From assembly GCA_900557255.1 (NCBI GenBank), contig USSA01000107.1, positions 1 to 9,879 on the forward strand: DNA of 9,879 bases, in the 5' to 3' direction. Both the position numbers and the translations under genes were made by a program. Under the pieces are notes generated by a model. The model searched no databases. It was given only the letters and a program-made list of their open reading frames with translations, and had not been told where the DNA came from. Position 1 is the first letter of the stretch; each line of letters opens with the position of its first letter. This DNA comes from an uncultured Prevotella sp. Its GTDB lineage: Bacteria; Bacteroidota; Bacteroidia; Bacteroidales; Bacteroidaceae. This document shows positions 1 to 5,586 of this stretch, in pieces.

Positions 1-551
1 TTCCGGGGCTCATCTATCTGGCTCCAACCACCTGCGAGGAGTATTTCGCCATGCTTCGCTGGAGCATTCTGCAGGATAAGAAACCTGTTGCCATCCGCGT
101 GCCAAGCAATGGCGTGGTTCATACTTCAGAAACCGTTGATACAGAGTATGGTTACGAGGCAAAGTACAAGGTGATGCACCAGGGCGAGAAGGTGGCAGTC
201 ATCGCCGCCGGTTCGTTCTATCAGAAGGGCGAGAATGTAGTCCGCCTGTTGGCTGATAAGGGTATCGATGCTACGCTCATCAATCCCCGTTATCTGAATG
301 AGGTGGATGCCGAAGTGCTGGATAGCTTGAAGGCAAACCATCAGTTGGTGGTAACCCTGGAGGATGGTTCGAAGGATGGTGGATTCGGCGAGCGTATCGC
401 CTCTTACTATGGCACTTCAGAAATGAAGGTGATGGTGGGCGGCATCAGGAAGGGACTCTACGACAGATACGATGTGAAGGAATTGCTTTCGGATAATCGC
501 CTGCTCGATGAGCAGATTGTGGAAGACGTTTTGTTAGTTATTAATGATTAA
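1..551 (+). CDS. DXS/transketolase-like enzyme, C-terminal part (5' end outside window)
   Basis: The frame is open from the window edge (first whole codon at 3) to TAA at 549-551, giving about 182 residues. It covers the end of the pyrimidine-binding domain (PGLIYLAPTTCEEYFAML, then KPVAIRVPSNG) and the transketolase C-terminal domain (VAVIAAGSF, LINPRYLNEVD, VVTLEDGSKDGGFGERI). The order and spacing match 1-deoxy-D-xylulose-5-phosphate synthase, the thiamine-diphosphate enzyme that joins pyruvate and glyceraldehyde 3-phosphate in the cytoplasm for isoprenoid, thiamine and pyridoxal synthesis. Canonical DXS has a conserved R-Y-P-R-G stretch where this protein has RVPSN, so it could be a divergent DXS-like paralogue rather than the housekeeping enzyme; I therefore give no gene symbol. 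The catalytic N-terminal half is outside the window. The track's internal Met at 51 is not the start, because homology continues upstream of it. The gene converges on the 729-1295 gene and ends at a hairpin. Confidence 0.85.
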   Translation, partial: PGLIYLAPTTCEEYFAMLRWSILQDKKPVAIRVPSNGVVHTSETVDTEYGYEAKYKVMHQGEKVAVIAAGSFYQKGENVVRLLADKGIDATLINPRYLNEVDAEVLDSLKANHQLVVTLEDGSKDGGFGERIASYYGTSEMKVMVGGIRKGLYDRYDVKELLSDNRLLDEQIVEDVLLVIND

Positions 552-587
552 TGATTAGTTAGACGGCATAGTTAGTTTTTATTTAAC

Positions 588-640
588 GAGAAATCCAAGC
601 CGGAGAATCATCTCTAGCTTGGATTTCTTCTGTTTTATCA
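588..640. terminator. Intrinsic terminator shared by convergent genes
   Basis: A perfect 12-bp stem, AGAAATCCAAGC (589-600) with GCTTGGATTTCT (617-628), closes a 16-nt interior. Within that interior GAGA (603-606) can also pair with TCTC (611-614). On the plus strand it is followed by the T-rich TCTGTTTTA, and on the minus strand by an A/T-rich stretch with a weaker U-run. It sits 37 nt after the stop of the upstream gene and beyond the 3' end of the minus-strand gene, so it probably serves both directions, better for plus. Confidence 0.8.
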
Positions 641-682
641 TCGAATGTTTGTCTTAATCTCAGTCTTAATCTTAGTCATCAT

Positions 683-748
683 CCCAGTCATTATCTCAAT
701 CATCATCATCATCATCCCAGTCATTATCTCAATCATCATCATCATCAT
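683..748. repeat. 33-bp tandem repeat (two perfect copies) plus flanking low-complexity DNA
   Basis: Copies at 683-715 and 716-748 are identical; each begins CCCAGTCATTATCTCAA and ends in a run of CAT triplets. A third, diverged copy continues inside the coding sequence from 749 (CCCAATCTCTATC). On the minus strand the unit encodes Asp-Asn-Asp-Trp-Asp6 followed by TGA. The TGA at 729-731 is the stop of the minus-strand gene, so the two perfect copies lie mostly downstream of it. Further downstream (651-677) the same frame alternates Asp codons with stops. Confidence 0.9.
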
Positions 749-1295
749 CCCAATCTCTATCGTGCTTCCACTTCTTCTTGTCGTGCTTCCACTTCTTATC
801 GTGCTTGTGATGCTTGTGATACTTGTGATGCTTGCCCGGCTTTCCTGGTCCGTAAGTTTCATGAGTTCCGCCTGGCCATCCTGGTCTTCCGTAGCTGCAC
901 TCAGGGCGAGGGCGGCGCTTGTCGTGTCCCCAGTTATGCTTTGGATACTTGGTGTAAATATGGTGAACATACACATGATTCTGCCAGCCGATAGGGCGAT
1001 AGAAATAGTAAGAGTCCTTGAATCTCTTCCATTGTCTGGCGGTCATCATGCGCTTGAGCTGCTTGTTGCGGTAATGCCAGCCGTAGGCATCAATGTCGCG
1101 ATAGCTGCGGATGCCATTGAGATAATTGAGATTGATGTTCAGGATGCTGTTGCGCTGGGCGCTGCTCAATCCCAGTTCCACCACCATCTTATCTGTGATA
1201 AAACGAGCCTCTGCCTGAATGTTTGTCAGTCTCTGAGCATTCATAGATGTAATCATCATCCATACTGCTACCAATGTCATAATCATTCTTTTCAT
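729..1295 (-). CDS. Small exported protein with His/Lys-rich and poly-Asp C-terminal tail, function unknown
   Basis: This 188-residue protein has a signal peptide (residues 1-20, cleavage likely after MNA before Gln21) and so acts in the periplasm or outside. Residues 21-110 form a compact domain with LGLSSAQRNSIL, then YRNKQLKRMMTARQWKRF and SYYFYRPIGW. This pattern (L-S/T-x-x-Q helix, then 'tested by RQW', then YFYRP-W) resembles small exported proteins I associate with Bacteroidetes, distantly recalling Spy/CpxP-type LTxxQ helices; no function is established. Residues 111-150 are rich in Gly, Pro, Tyr and His. Residues 155-179 are almost entirely His, Lys, Tyr, Trp and Asp (KHHKYHKHHKHD), and 183-188 are all Asp. 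Such a tail could bind divalent metals or polyanions; this is inference. Start ATG at 1293-1295 lies about 50 nt downstream of a TAnnTTTG box. The long plus-strand frame over the same DNA is its antisense shadow. Confidence 0.78.
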   Translation of the reverse strand: MKRMIMTLVAVWMMITSMNAQRLTNIQAEARFITDKMVVELGLSSAQRNSILNINLNYLNGIRSYRDIDAYGWHYRNKQLKRMMTARQWKRFKDSYYFYRPIGWQNHVYVHHIYTKYPKHNWGHDKRRPRPECSYGRPGWPGGTHETYGPGKPGKHHKYHKHHKHDKKWKHDKKKWKHDRDWDDDDDD

Positions 1296-1344
1296 AACTA
1301 TCTTCTCTTTAAAGGGTTATTACTGCATTTATTTATTTCTGGTG

Positions 1345-1376
1345 CAAAGATAGGGAGAATAGCTGAAAACAACAAG
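1345..1376 (-). promoter_or_regulatory. Bacteroidetes-type promoter for the 729-1295 gene
   Basis: Read on the minus strand, TATCTTTG (1345-1352) fits the Bacteroidetes -7 consensus TAnnTTTG exactly. About 19 nt upstream lies TTGT (around 1372-1375), an imperfect match to the -33 TTTG box. Transcription would start near 1338, giving a leader of roughly 40 nt before the ATG at 1295. Motif and position agree; no expression evidence. Confidence 0.6.
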
Positions 1377-1408
1377 GGGAAAACCATAAACCTGCGTATG
1401 ATTTTCCC
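1377..1408. promoter_or_regulatory. Imperfect dyad in the divergent promoter region, candidate operator
   Basis: GGGAAAA (1377-1383) pairs with TTTTCCC (1402-1408), and after one mismatch CATA (1385-1388) pairs with TATG (1397-1400), leaving an 8-nt centre. No U-run follows on either strand, so a terminator is unlikely. It lies just upstream of the minus-strand -33 region and about 90 bp upstream of the plus-strand promoter, where a regulator controlling one or both genes could bind. Function is inference. Confidence 0.35.
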
Positions 1409-1481
1409 TAAAAGCATCGGGGAGATTCCTGTAACAAAATTGTAGCATTCTTTATCTGCAAATTCAAATCCTTGTAACCCC

Positions 1482-1507
1482 TTTGACATATTATACCCTT
1501 ACCTTTG
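1482..1507 (+). promoter_or_regulatory. Bacteroidetes-type promoter for the phosphatase-receptor-lipoprotein operon
   Basis: TACCTTTG (1500-1507) fits the TAnnTTTG -7 consensus and is followed by CACCCG. The nearest TTTG (1482-1485) is only 14 nt upstream rather than the usual 19-20, so the -33 element is weak or misplaced; a TTGACA (1483-1488) is present but lacks a matching -10 at normal spacing. Transcription near 1514 would give a leader of about 65 nt, which holds a small hairpin (TATT 1526-1529 with AATA 1543-1546, CCCT 1531-1534 with AGGG 1538-1541). Confidence 0.6.
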
Positions 1508-1580
1508 CACCCGAAATTTAACAAGTATTGCCCTGAAAGGGGAATAGTTTAATAAGGTATTATAGTCAGATAAAGAAAAA

Positions 1581-2654
1581 ATGGAAAAGAAAGTTTCGGG
1601 TAAGTATGGCAATAGCAAAGGCTTTGCTATGATGAAAGGTAGAGTAGCAACTGTAGTTTTGGCTTCGGCTTTATTATTGGGCGGAGGCTTGACTGCACAG
1701 GCTCAAAACTCAGCATTAACCACTTGTTCTCAGAGTGCAGCAACCGCTATTCCGCAGAATCCTAACTGGAAGGCGAATGCTGCCGAATGGCAGAAACTGA
1801 AGGGCGAAATCACCCTCTACATGACCAATGATATGGGTCGCAACGGCTACTACGACCAGAAGTCTATCGCCGAACTGATGGGCGAGATGGCTGGCACGGT
1901 AGATCCTGAATGCGTACTTGCCGTAGGCGACATCCACCATTTCAATGGCGTGGCTTCCACCCAGGATCCTCTGTGGCTTACCAATTACGAATACGTTTAT
2001 TCTCATCCCGACCTGATGCTTGACTGGTTCCCGGTTTGTGGCAACCATGAGTATCGTGGTAATACTCAGGCTTTTATGGACTATGGTAAGGTGAGCCGAC
2101 GCTGGATGATGCCAGCCAAATATTACACCAAGGTGTTCGACCACGAGGGAACCACCATCCGTGTCATCTTCCTCGACACCACACCTCTTATCGATTCTTA
2201 TCGCAAGGCGACAGAAAAATATCCTGATGCCTGCAAGCAGGATGCTGAGGCTCAGCTCTCCTGGCTCGATGAAACCCTGAAGAATGCCAAGGAAGACTGG
2301 GTCATCGTGGTAGGTCATCATCCTATCTACGCCTACACCGAGAAGAAGGAGAGTGAGCGTCTCGACATGCAGAAGCGCCTTCTTCCTATCCTCCATAAAT
2401 ATAATAATGTGGCGATTTATGCCTGCGGCCACATCCACAACTTCCAGCACATCCAGAAGAAGGGCGACAACATCGACTATGTAGTCAATTCCTCATCATC
2501 TCTGGCTCGACCTGTGAAGCCTATCGATGGCACCGTGTTCTGCAGTTCTGCCGATGGTTTCTCTGTATTTACAGTAGATAAGAAGCAGCTGAGAATGTCG
2601 ATGATAGACAAGGATGGAAAAATCATCCACACGGTTCTAAAGGTAAAAAAGTAA
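1581..2654 (+). CDS. Exported TRAP-like (purple acid phosphatase-related) metallophosphatase
   Basis: This 357-residue calcineurin-like metallophosphoesterase most resembles the tartrate-resistant acid phosphatase group, which hydrolyses phosphate monoesters at a two-metal centre. Metal-binding motifs occur in order: NDMG (Asp84), GDIHH (Asp117), GNHE (Asn155, His156), GHHP (His246) and CGHIHN (His284, His286). TRAP-like context includes YGKVSRRWMMPAKYY, VIFLDTTPL and QLSWLDETLKNAKEDWVIVVGHHP. The Tyr that in purple enzymes ligates ferric iron (GDxxY) is His120 here, so a purple Fe(III) charge-transfer site is not expected. A signal peptide lies at about 18-42 (hydrophobic VATVVLASALLLGGG, cleavage after AQA), which implies the periplasm. 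The start at 1581 follows an A-rich leader; Met17 or Met18 would give a more standard signal peptide and cannot be excluded. It is first in a probable operon, 77 nt before the receptor. The substrate is unknown. Confidence 0.9.
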   Translation: MEKKVSGKYGNSKGFAMMKGRVATVVLASALLLGGGLTAQAQNSALTTCSQSAATAIPQNPNWKANAAEWQKLKGEITLYMTNDMGRNGYYDQKSIAELMGEMAGTVDPECVLAVGDIHHFNGVASTQDPLWLTNYEYVYSHPDLMLDWFPVCGNHEYRGNTQAFMDYGKVSRRWMMPAKYYTKVFDHEGTTIRVIFLDTTPLIDSYRKATEKYPDACKQDAEAQLSWLDETLKNAKEDWVIVVGHHPIYAYTEKKESERLDMQKRLLPILHKYNNVAIYACGHIHNFQHIQKKGDNIDYVVNSSSSLARPVKPIDGTVFCSSADGFSVFTVDKKQLRMSMIDKDGKIIHTVLKVKK

Positions 2655-2684
2655 AAAGGCTTTTAAAGGTAAAAAAGTAAAAGG
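2638..2684 (+). repeat. A-rich direct repeat, first copy of the operon's intergenic element
   Basis: TAAAGGTAAAAAAGTAAAA occurs at 2638-2656 and again at 2664-2682 (period 26 nt). The first copy encodes the last residues and stop of the phosphatase gene (KVKK-stop). A GTAAAAAGGCTTTTAAAGG segment (2651-2669) recurs exactly at 5537-5555 in the next gap of the operon. Downstream, AAAAG-GAG-CTTTT (2679-2691) can form a weak hairpin followed by T residues, a possible partial attenuator. Confidence 0.8.
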
Positions 2685-2731
2685 AGCTTTTTTGCGAAAA
2701 GAAACGAATGAAGATTTCAATAGCGATATAG

Positions 2732-5533
2732 ATGAAAAGAATTTTACTGAGTGCGGCGCTTCTAGCCGCTGCGACTACCTCCATCCAGGCACATACGCTG
2801 GATGGTATAGTCAAGGATAACAAAACGGGTGAACCCCTCATCGGAACCGTAATCCGAGTAAAGGAGCTGCCTAACGTGAGTACCACCACCGGACTCGATG
2901 GTACTTTCACCCTGCATGAATTGCCTGATAAAGGCAAGTTTACCATCATCGTTTCCTACATGTCGTACAAGACCAGGGAGATGGTAGTAGATGTGGCTAA
3001 GAAAGACAAGGTGGATATTCCGATGGATGAAGACCTGAAGCAGTTGGGCGAAGTGGTGGTTACCGGTCATCGTGAATACCGCAGCGACCGCAGCGCCATA
3101 GAAACCGTGAAGAATGCCGGCAACGTGCTCAACGTGATGAGCCAGCAGAGCATCCAGCTTTCGCCTGATGTCAACGTGGCGAGCGTTCTGCAGCGTGTGT
3201 CGGGTGTAACCATGGAGCGTGATGCATCGGGCGAGGCTTCCTACGCCATCCTTCGAGGCATGGACAAGCGCTACAACTACACCCTGGTAAACGGCGTGAA
3301 GATTCCAAGTCCGGATGATAAAAACCGCTATATTCCGCTGAATATCTTCCCTTCAGATCTGATGGATCGCCTGGTAGTATCCAAGTCTCTGACAGCTGAT
3401 ATGGAAGGTGATGCAGCTGGCGGCGTAGTCGATATGGTGATGAAGGATGCCCCATCCCGCTTCCAGATTCAGGCGAATGCAGCCATCGGAGCAAGTGATT
3501 ATTTCTGGAAGGATGGCAGAGATTATCTTACCAGCAACCGCTCTGATTATACAAAGAAGGCTCCTTACGAGGCTTTCGGAAAAGACTACAAGGCGCAGAT
3601 GAGTGATTTCAAGAACGGCCCTGTTCAGTTGAAGAGCCATTCCATGCCATCTCCTAATTTCATTGGAGGTCTGAGCATCGGCAACCGCTTCTGGGGCGAC
3701 CGCCTGGGCGTGATGCTCGCCGGAAGCGTGCAGAATACTTTCCGTGGCACCGAGCGCACCTACAATTCCGTAAAGATGGCTTCGGGCGAGCAGGCAATGT
3801 ACATTTCCAATCTGCAACATCGCTACTACAGCATCCATGATCTTACCACGGGTGCTCATGCCAAGATAGATTTAACCCTGCCTGGCCACAAGCTGGAATG
3901 GTACAACATGTATGTGCACACCAATTCCAAGGGCATCAGATACAATAACAGCGTCAACACCGAATACATCGGAGCCGACAGCTATACCCAGGACGATGAG
4001 GTGCGCTCTCTCTCAACCACCCAGAGCATCTTCGCCACTAACCTGAAGGGTACGCATCATCTTACCAAGGATTTTACCGTAGATTGGTCGGGCGTATTTT
4101 CACAGGCAAAGGAGGAAGATCCGGACAGAACCTACGTAACCCTGACGAATACCGTGAGCAGAAAAGCCGAGAATGGCGGCGATGCCGTATCGGGTTCCAT
4201 CTGGGATGCCGACAAGAACATCACCAAGACCCTGCCTAAGAGTGCCGAGCGCCGGTTCCAGCACAACAAGGATACCGACTGGGCGGGTTACATCAACCTT
4301 TCTTACGATACCCATTTCGCCAATGATGTGGAGGCTCTCTGGAAGGCGGGTGCGCAGTATCGCAGAAAAGAACGCAGCAACAGATATTATTCTTACATCT
4401 TCAATCCTGCTGACATCTCGCAGACGATGGATGGAAACGGATTAGAGCAGTATGCCAATATCGATTGGGTTTGCAAAACTCCTTATTCTCAGGCTTCGCA
4501 ACTCAACTACGATTCCAAGGAGCACATCGGAGGCGCCTACGCCATGGTAACCCTGAAGAGCGAGGTGGGTGAACTGAATGCCGGTTTCCGTGCCGAGCAT
4601 ACCAACCAGATTTACACCATGCTCCAGCACTTCCGCAACATGGGACAGGTAGGCGAGCAGAGCTACTGGGATTATCTGCCATCTGCATCCATCAAATGGA
4701 CTCCAACCAAGAAGATGAACGTGCGTCTCTCTTACTATCGCTCCATCAACCGTCCGGGCTTCTATGAGATTGTGCCTTATCAGATTATGGGCGAGGAGTA
4801 TCAGGAGAAGGGAAATCCAAACCTGAAGCGTGCGCGCATCGACAACATCGACCTGCGCTGGGAGTGGTTCCCAAGCAAGACCGAGCAGATTCTTGCCGGC
4901 GTATTCTATAAGTATCTGAAGGACCCGATTGAGCAGGTGTTCGTAACTTCTGATGGCAAGATTGGTGCCGGAACCGATGCCTACTATACACCGGATAACC
5001 TGGGTAATGCCAAGAACATGGGATTCGAAATTGATGTAATCAAGTACATCCGCCACTTCGGAGTAAAGGCGAATTATACTTACACCCATTCTGAAATCAC
5101 CACCTCGAAGCGTGAGTACAAGGAGGGTAGTGCCGAGTATAAATCGGGCGTAACCCAGACCCGTCCGCTGGTTAACCAGGCTCCTCATACCGCCAATATC
5201 TCCTTATTATATAAGGATACGGAGAATGGCTGGAATGCGCAGTTGGCCTCTTCCTTCACGGGTACCAAGCTCGCCCTGGTTTCTCCCTTCAAGGATGCCG
5301 ACCAGTGGGATAAGGCTATGTTCGGTCTTGACCTGAGTGCCGAGAAGCAATTCAAGAACGGCATCTCCGTCTTCTTCAAGGCAAACAATCTGCTCGATGC
5401 CAAGCGTGAGAGATACTTGAAGACCGTGAACAAGAGCAACCTGGAGTATGAGGGACAGAAGAGCGATAAGACCATCGTAGGTACTTATAAGTACGGTAGA
5501 ACCTTCCTACTGGGCGTAAGATACAAGCTTTAA
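2732..5533 (+). CDS. TonB-dependent outer-membrane receptor with carboxypeptidase-like N-terminal domain
   Basis: This 933-residue receptor carries out energised uptake of a ligand across the outer membrane, powered by TonB-ExbBD. In order: signal peptide (1-20, cleavage after IQA); a carboxypeptidase-regulatory-like beta-sandwich (about 22-98, with DGIVKDNKTGEPLIGTVIRV and the DGTFTLHELP turn); a TonB-box-like LGEVVVTG (105-112); a plug domain (about 120-240, with VLQRVSGVTMER, ILRGMDKRYNYTLVNGVKIP and GDAAGGVVDMVMKDAP); then a barrel of about 690 residues ending in an aromatic strand (GRTFLLGVRYKL). The RGMDKRYN...NIFPSDLMDRLVVSKSLTADM run marks a Bacteroidetes receptor family of COG1629 type, not the SusC family; no SusD partner is nearby. 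It lies 53 nt before the lipoprotein gene, which probably acts with it. The start has no Shine-Dalgarno; a 7-codon in-frame mini-ORF ends directly before it. Family is certain, ligand unknown. Confidence 0.93.
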   Translation: MKRILLSAALLAAATTSIQAHTLDGIVKDNKTGEPLIGTVIRVKELPNVSTTTGLDGTFTLHELPDKGKFTIIVSYMSYKTREMVVDVAKKDKVDIPMDEDLKQLGEVVVTGHREYRSDRSAIETVKNAGNVLNVMSQQSIQLSPDVNVASVLQRVSGVTMERDASGEASYAILRGMDKRYNYTLVNGVKIPSPDDKNRYIPLNIFPSDLMDRLVVSKSLTADMEGDAAGGVVDMVMKDAPSRFQIQANAAIGASDYFWKDGRDYLTSNRSDYTKKAPYEAFGKDYKAQMSDFKNGPVQLKSHSMPSPNFIGGLSIGNRFWGDRLGVMLAGSVQNTFRGTERTYNSVKMASGEQAMYISNLQHRYYSIHDLTTGAHAKIDLTLPGHKLEWYNMYVHTNSKGIRYNNSVNTEYIGADSYTQDDEVRSLSTTQSIFATNLKGTHHLTKDFTVDWSGVFSQAKEEDPDRTYVTLTNTVSRKAENGGDAVSGSIWDADKNITKTLPKSAERRFQHNKDTDWAGYINLSYDTHFANDVEALWKAGAQYRRKERSNRYYSYIFNPADISQTMDGNGLEQYANIDWVCKTPYSQASQLNYDSKEHIGGAYAMVTLKSEVGELNAGFRAEHTNQIYTMLQHFRNMGQVGEQSYWDYLPSASIKWTPTKKMNVRLSYYRSINRPGFYEIVPYQIMGEEYQEKGNPNLKRARIDNIDLRWEWFPSKTEQILAGVFYKYLKDPIEQVFVTSDGKIGAGTDAYYTPDNLGNAKNMGFEIDVIKYIRHFGVKANYTYTHSEITTSKREYKEGSAEYKSGVTQTRPLVNQAPHTANISLLYKDTENGWNAQLASSFTGTKLALVSPFKDADQWDKAMFGLDLSAEKQFKNGISVFFKANNLLDAKRERYLKTVNKSNLEYEGQKSDKTIVGTYKYGRTFLLGVRYKL

Positions 5534-5535
5534 AT

Positions 5536-5586
5536 GGTAAAAAGGCTTTTAAAGGCAAAAAGGTAAAAAAGAAAAAAAGGTAAAAA
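5536..5586 (+). repeat. A-rich repeat array filling the receptor-lipoprotein gap and forming the ribosome binding site
   Basis: The gap between stop (5533) and start (5587) is almost entirely repeats of GGTAAAAA-like units, at 5536, 5554 (GGCAAAAA), 5562 and 5579. The stretch 5537-5555 is identical to 2651-2669. The final unit places AAGG (5577-5580) six nt before the ATG, so the last repeat doubles as the Shine-Dalgarno and spacer of the lipoprotein gene. The mRNA here would be purine-rich and unstructured, which favours initiation. Confidence 0.75.

Noticed and set aside
638..976. Minus-strand alternative frame through the repeats (MMMMMIEIMTG), possibly a frameshifted extension of the exported protein
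   Set aside because: It stays open only because GAT repeats read as ATG/TGA-free codons in this frame; the composition is not protein-like upstream and no slippery site was seen.
645..1445. Long plus-strand frame rich in Ile/Val, apparently membrane-like
   Set aside because: It is the antisense of the Asp/His/Lys-rich minus-strand gene: GAT repeats read backward as ATC (Ile). The minus frame has a signal peptide and a recognisable domain; this one becomes non-protein-like after the repeats.
1483..1506. E. coli-type sigma-70 promoter from the TTGACA at 1483
   Set aside because: No TATAAT-like box at 16-18 nt spacing, and Bacteroidetes primary sigma factors use TTTG/TAnnTTTG; the TACCTTTG at 1500 is the better call.
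1716..2450. 244-residue minus-strand frame inside the phosphatase gene
   Set aside because: Antisense of a gene with all metallophosphatase motifs in order; no protein-like features of its own.
4442..5188. 248-residue minus-strand frame inside the receptor gene
   Set aside because: Antisense shadow of a well-supported TonB receptor; no family resemblance or start context.
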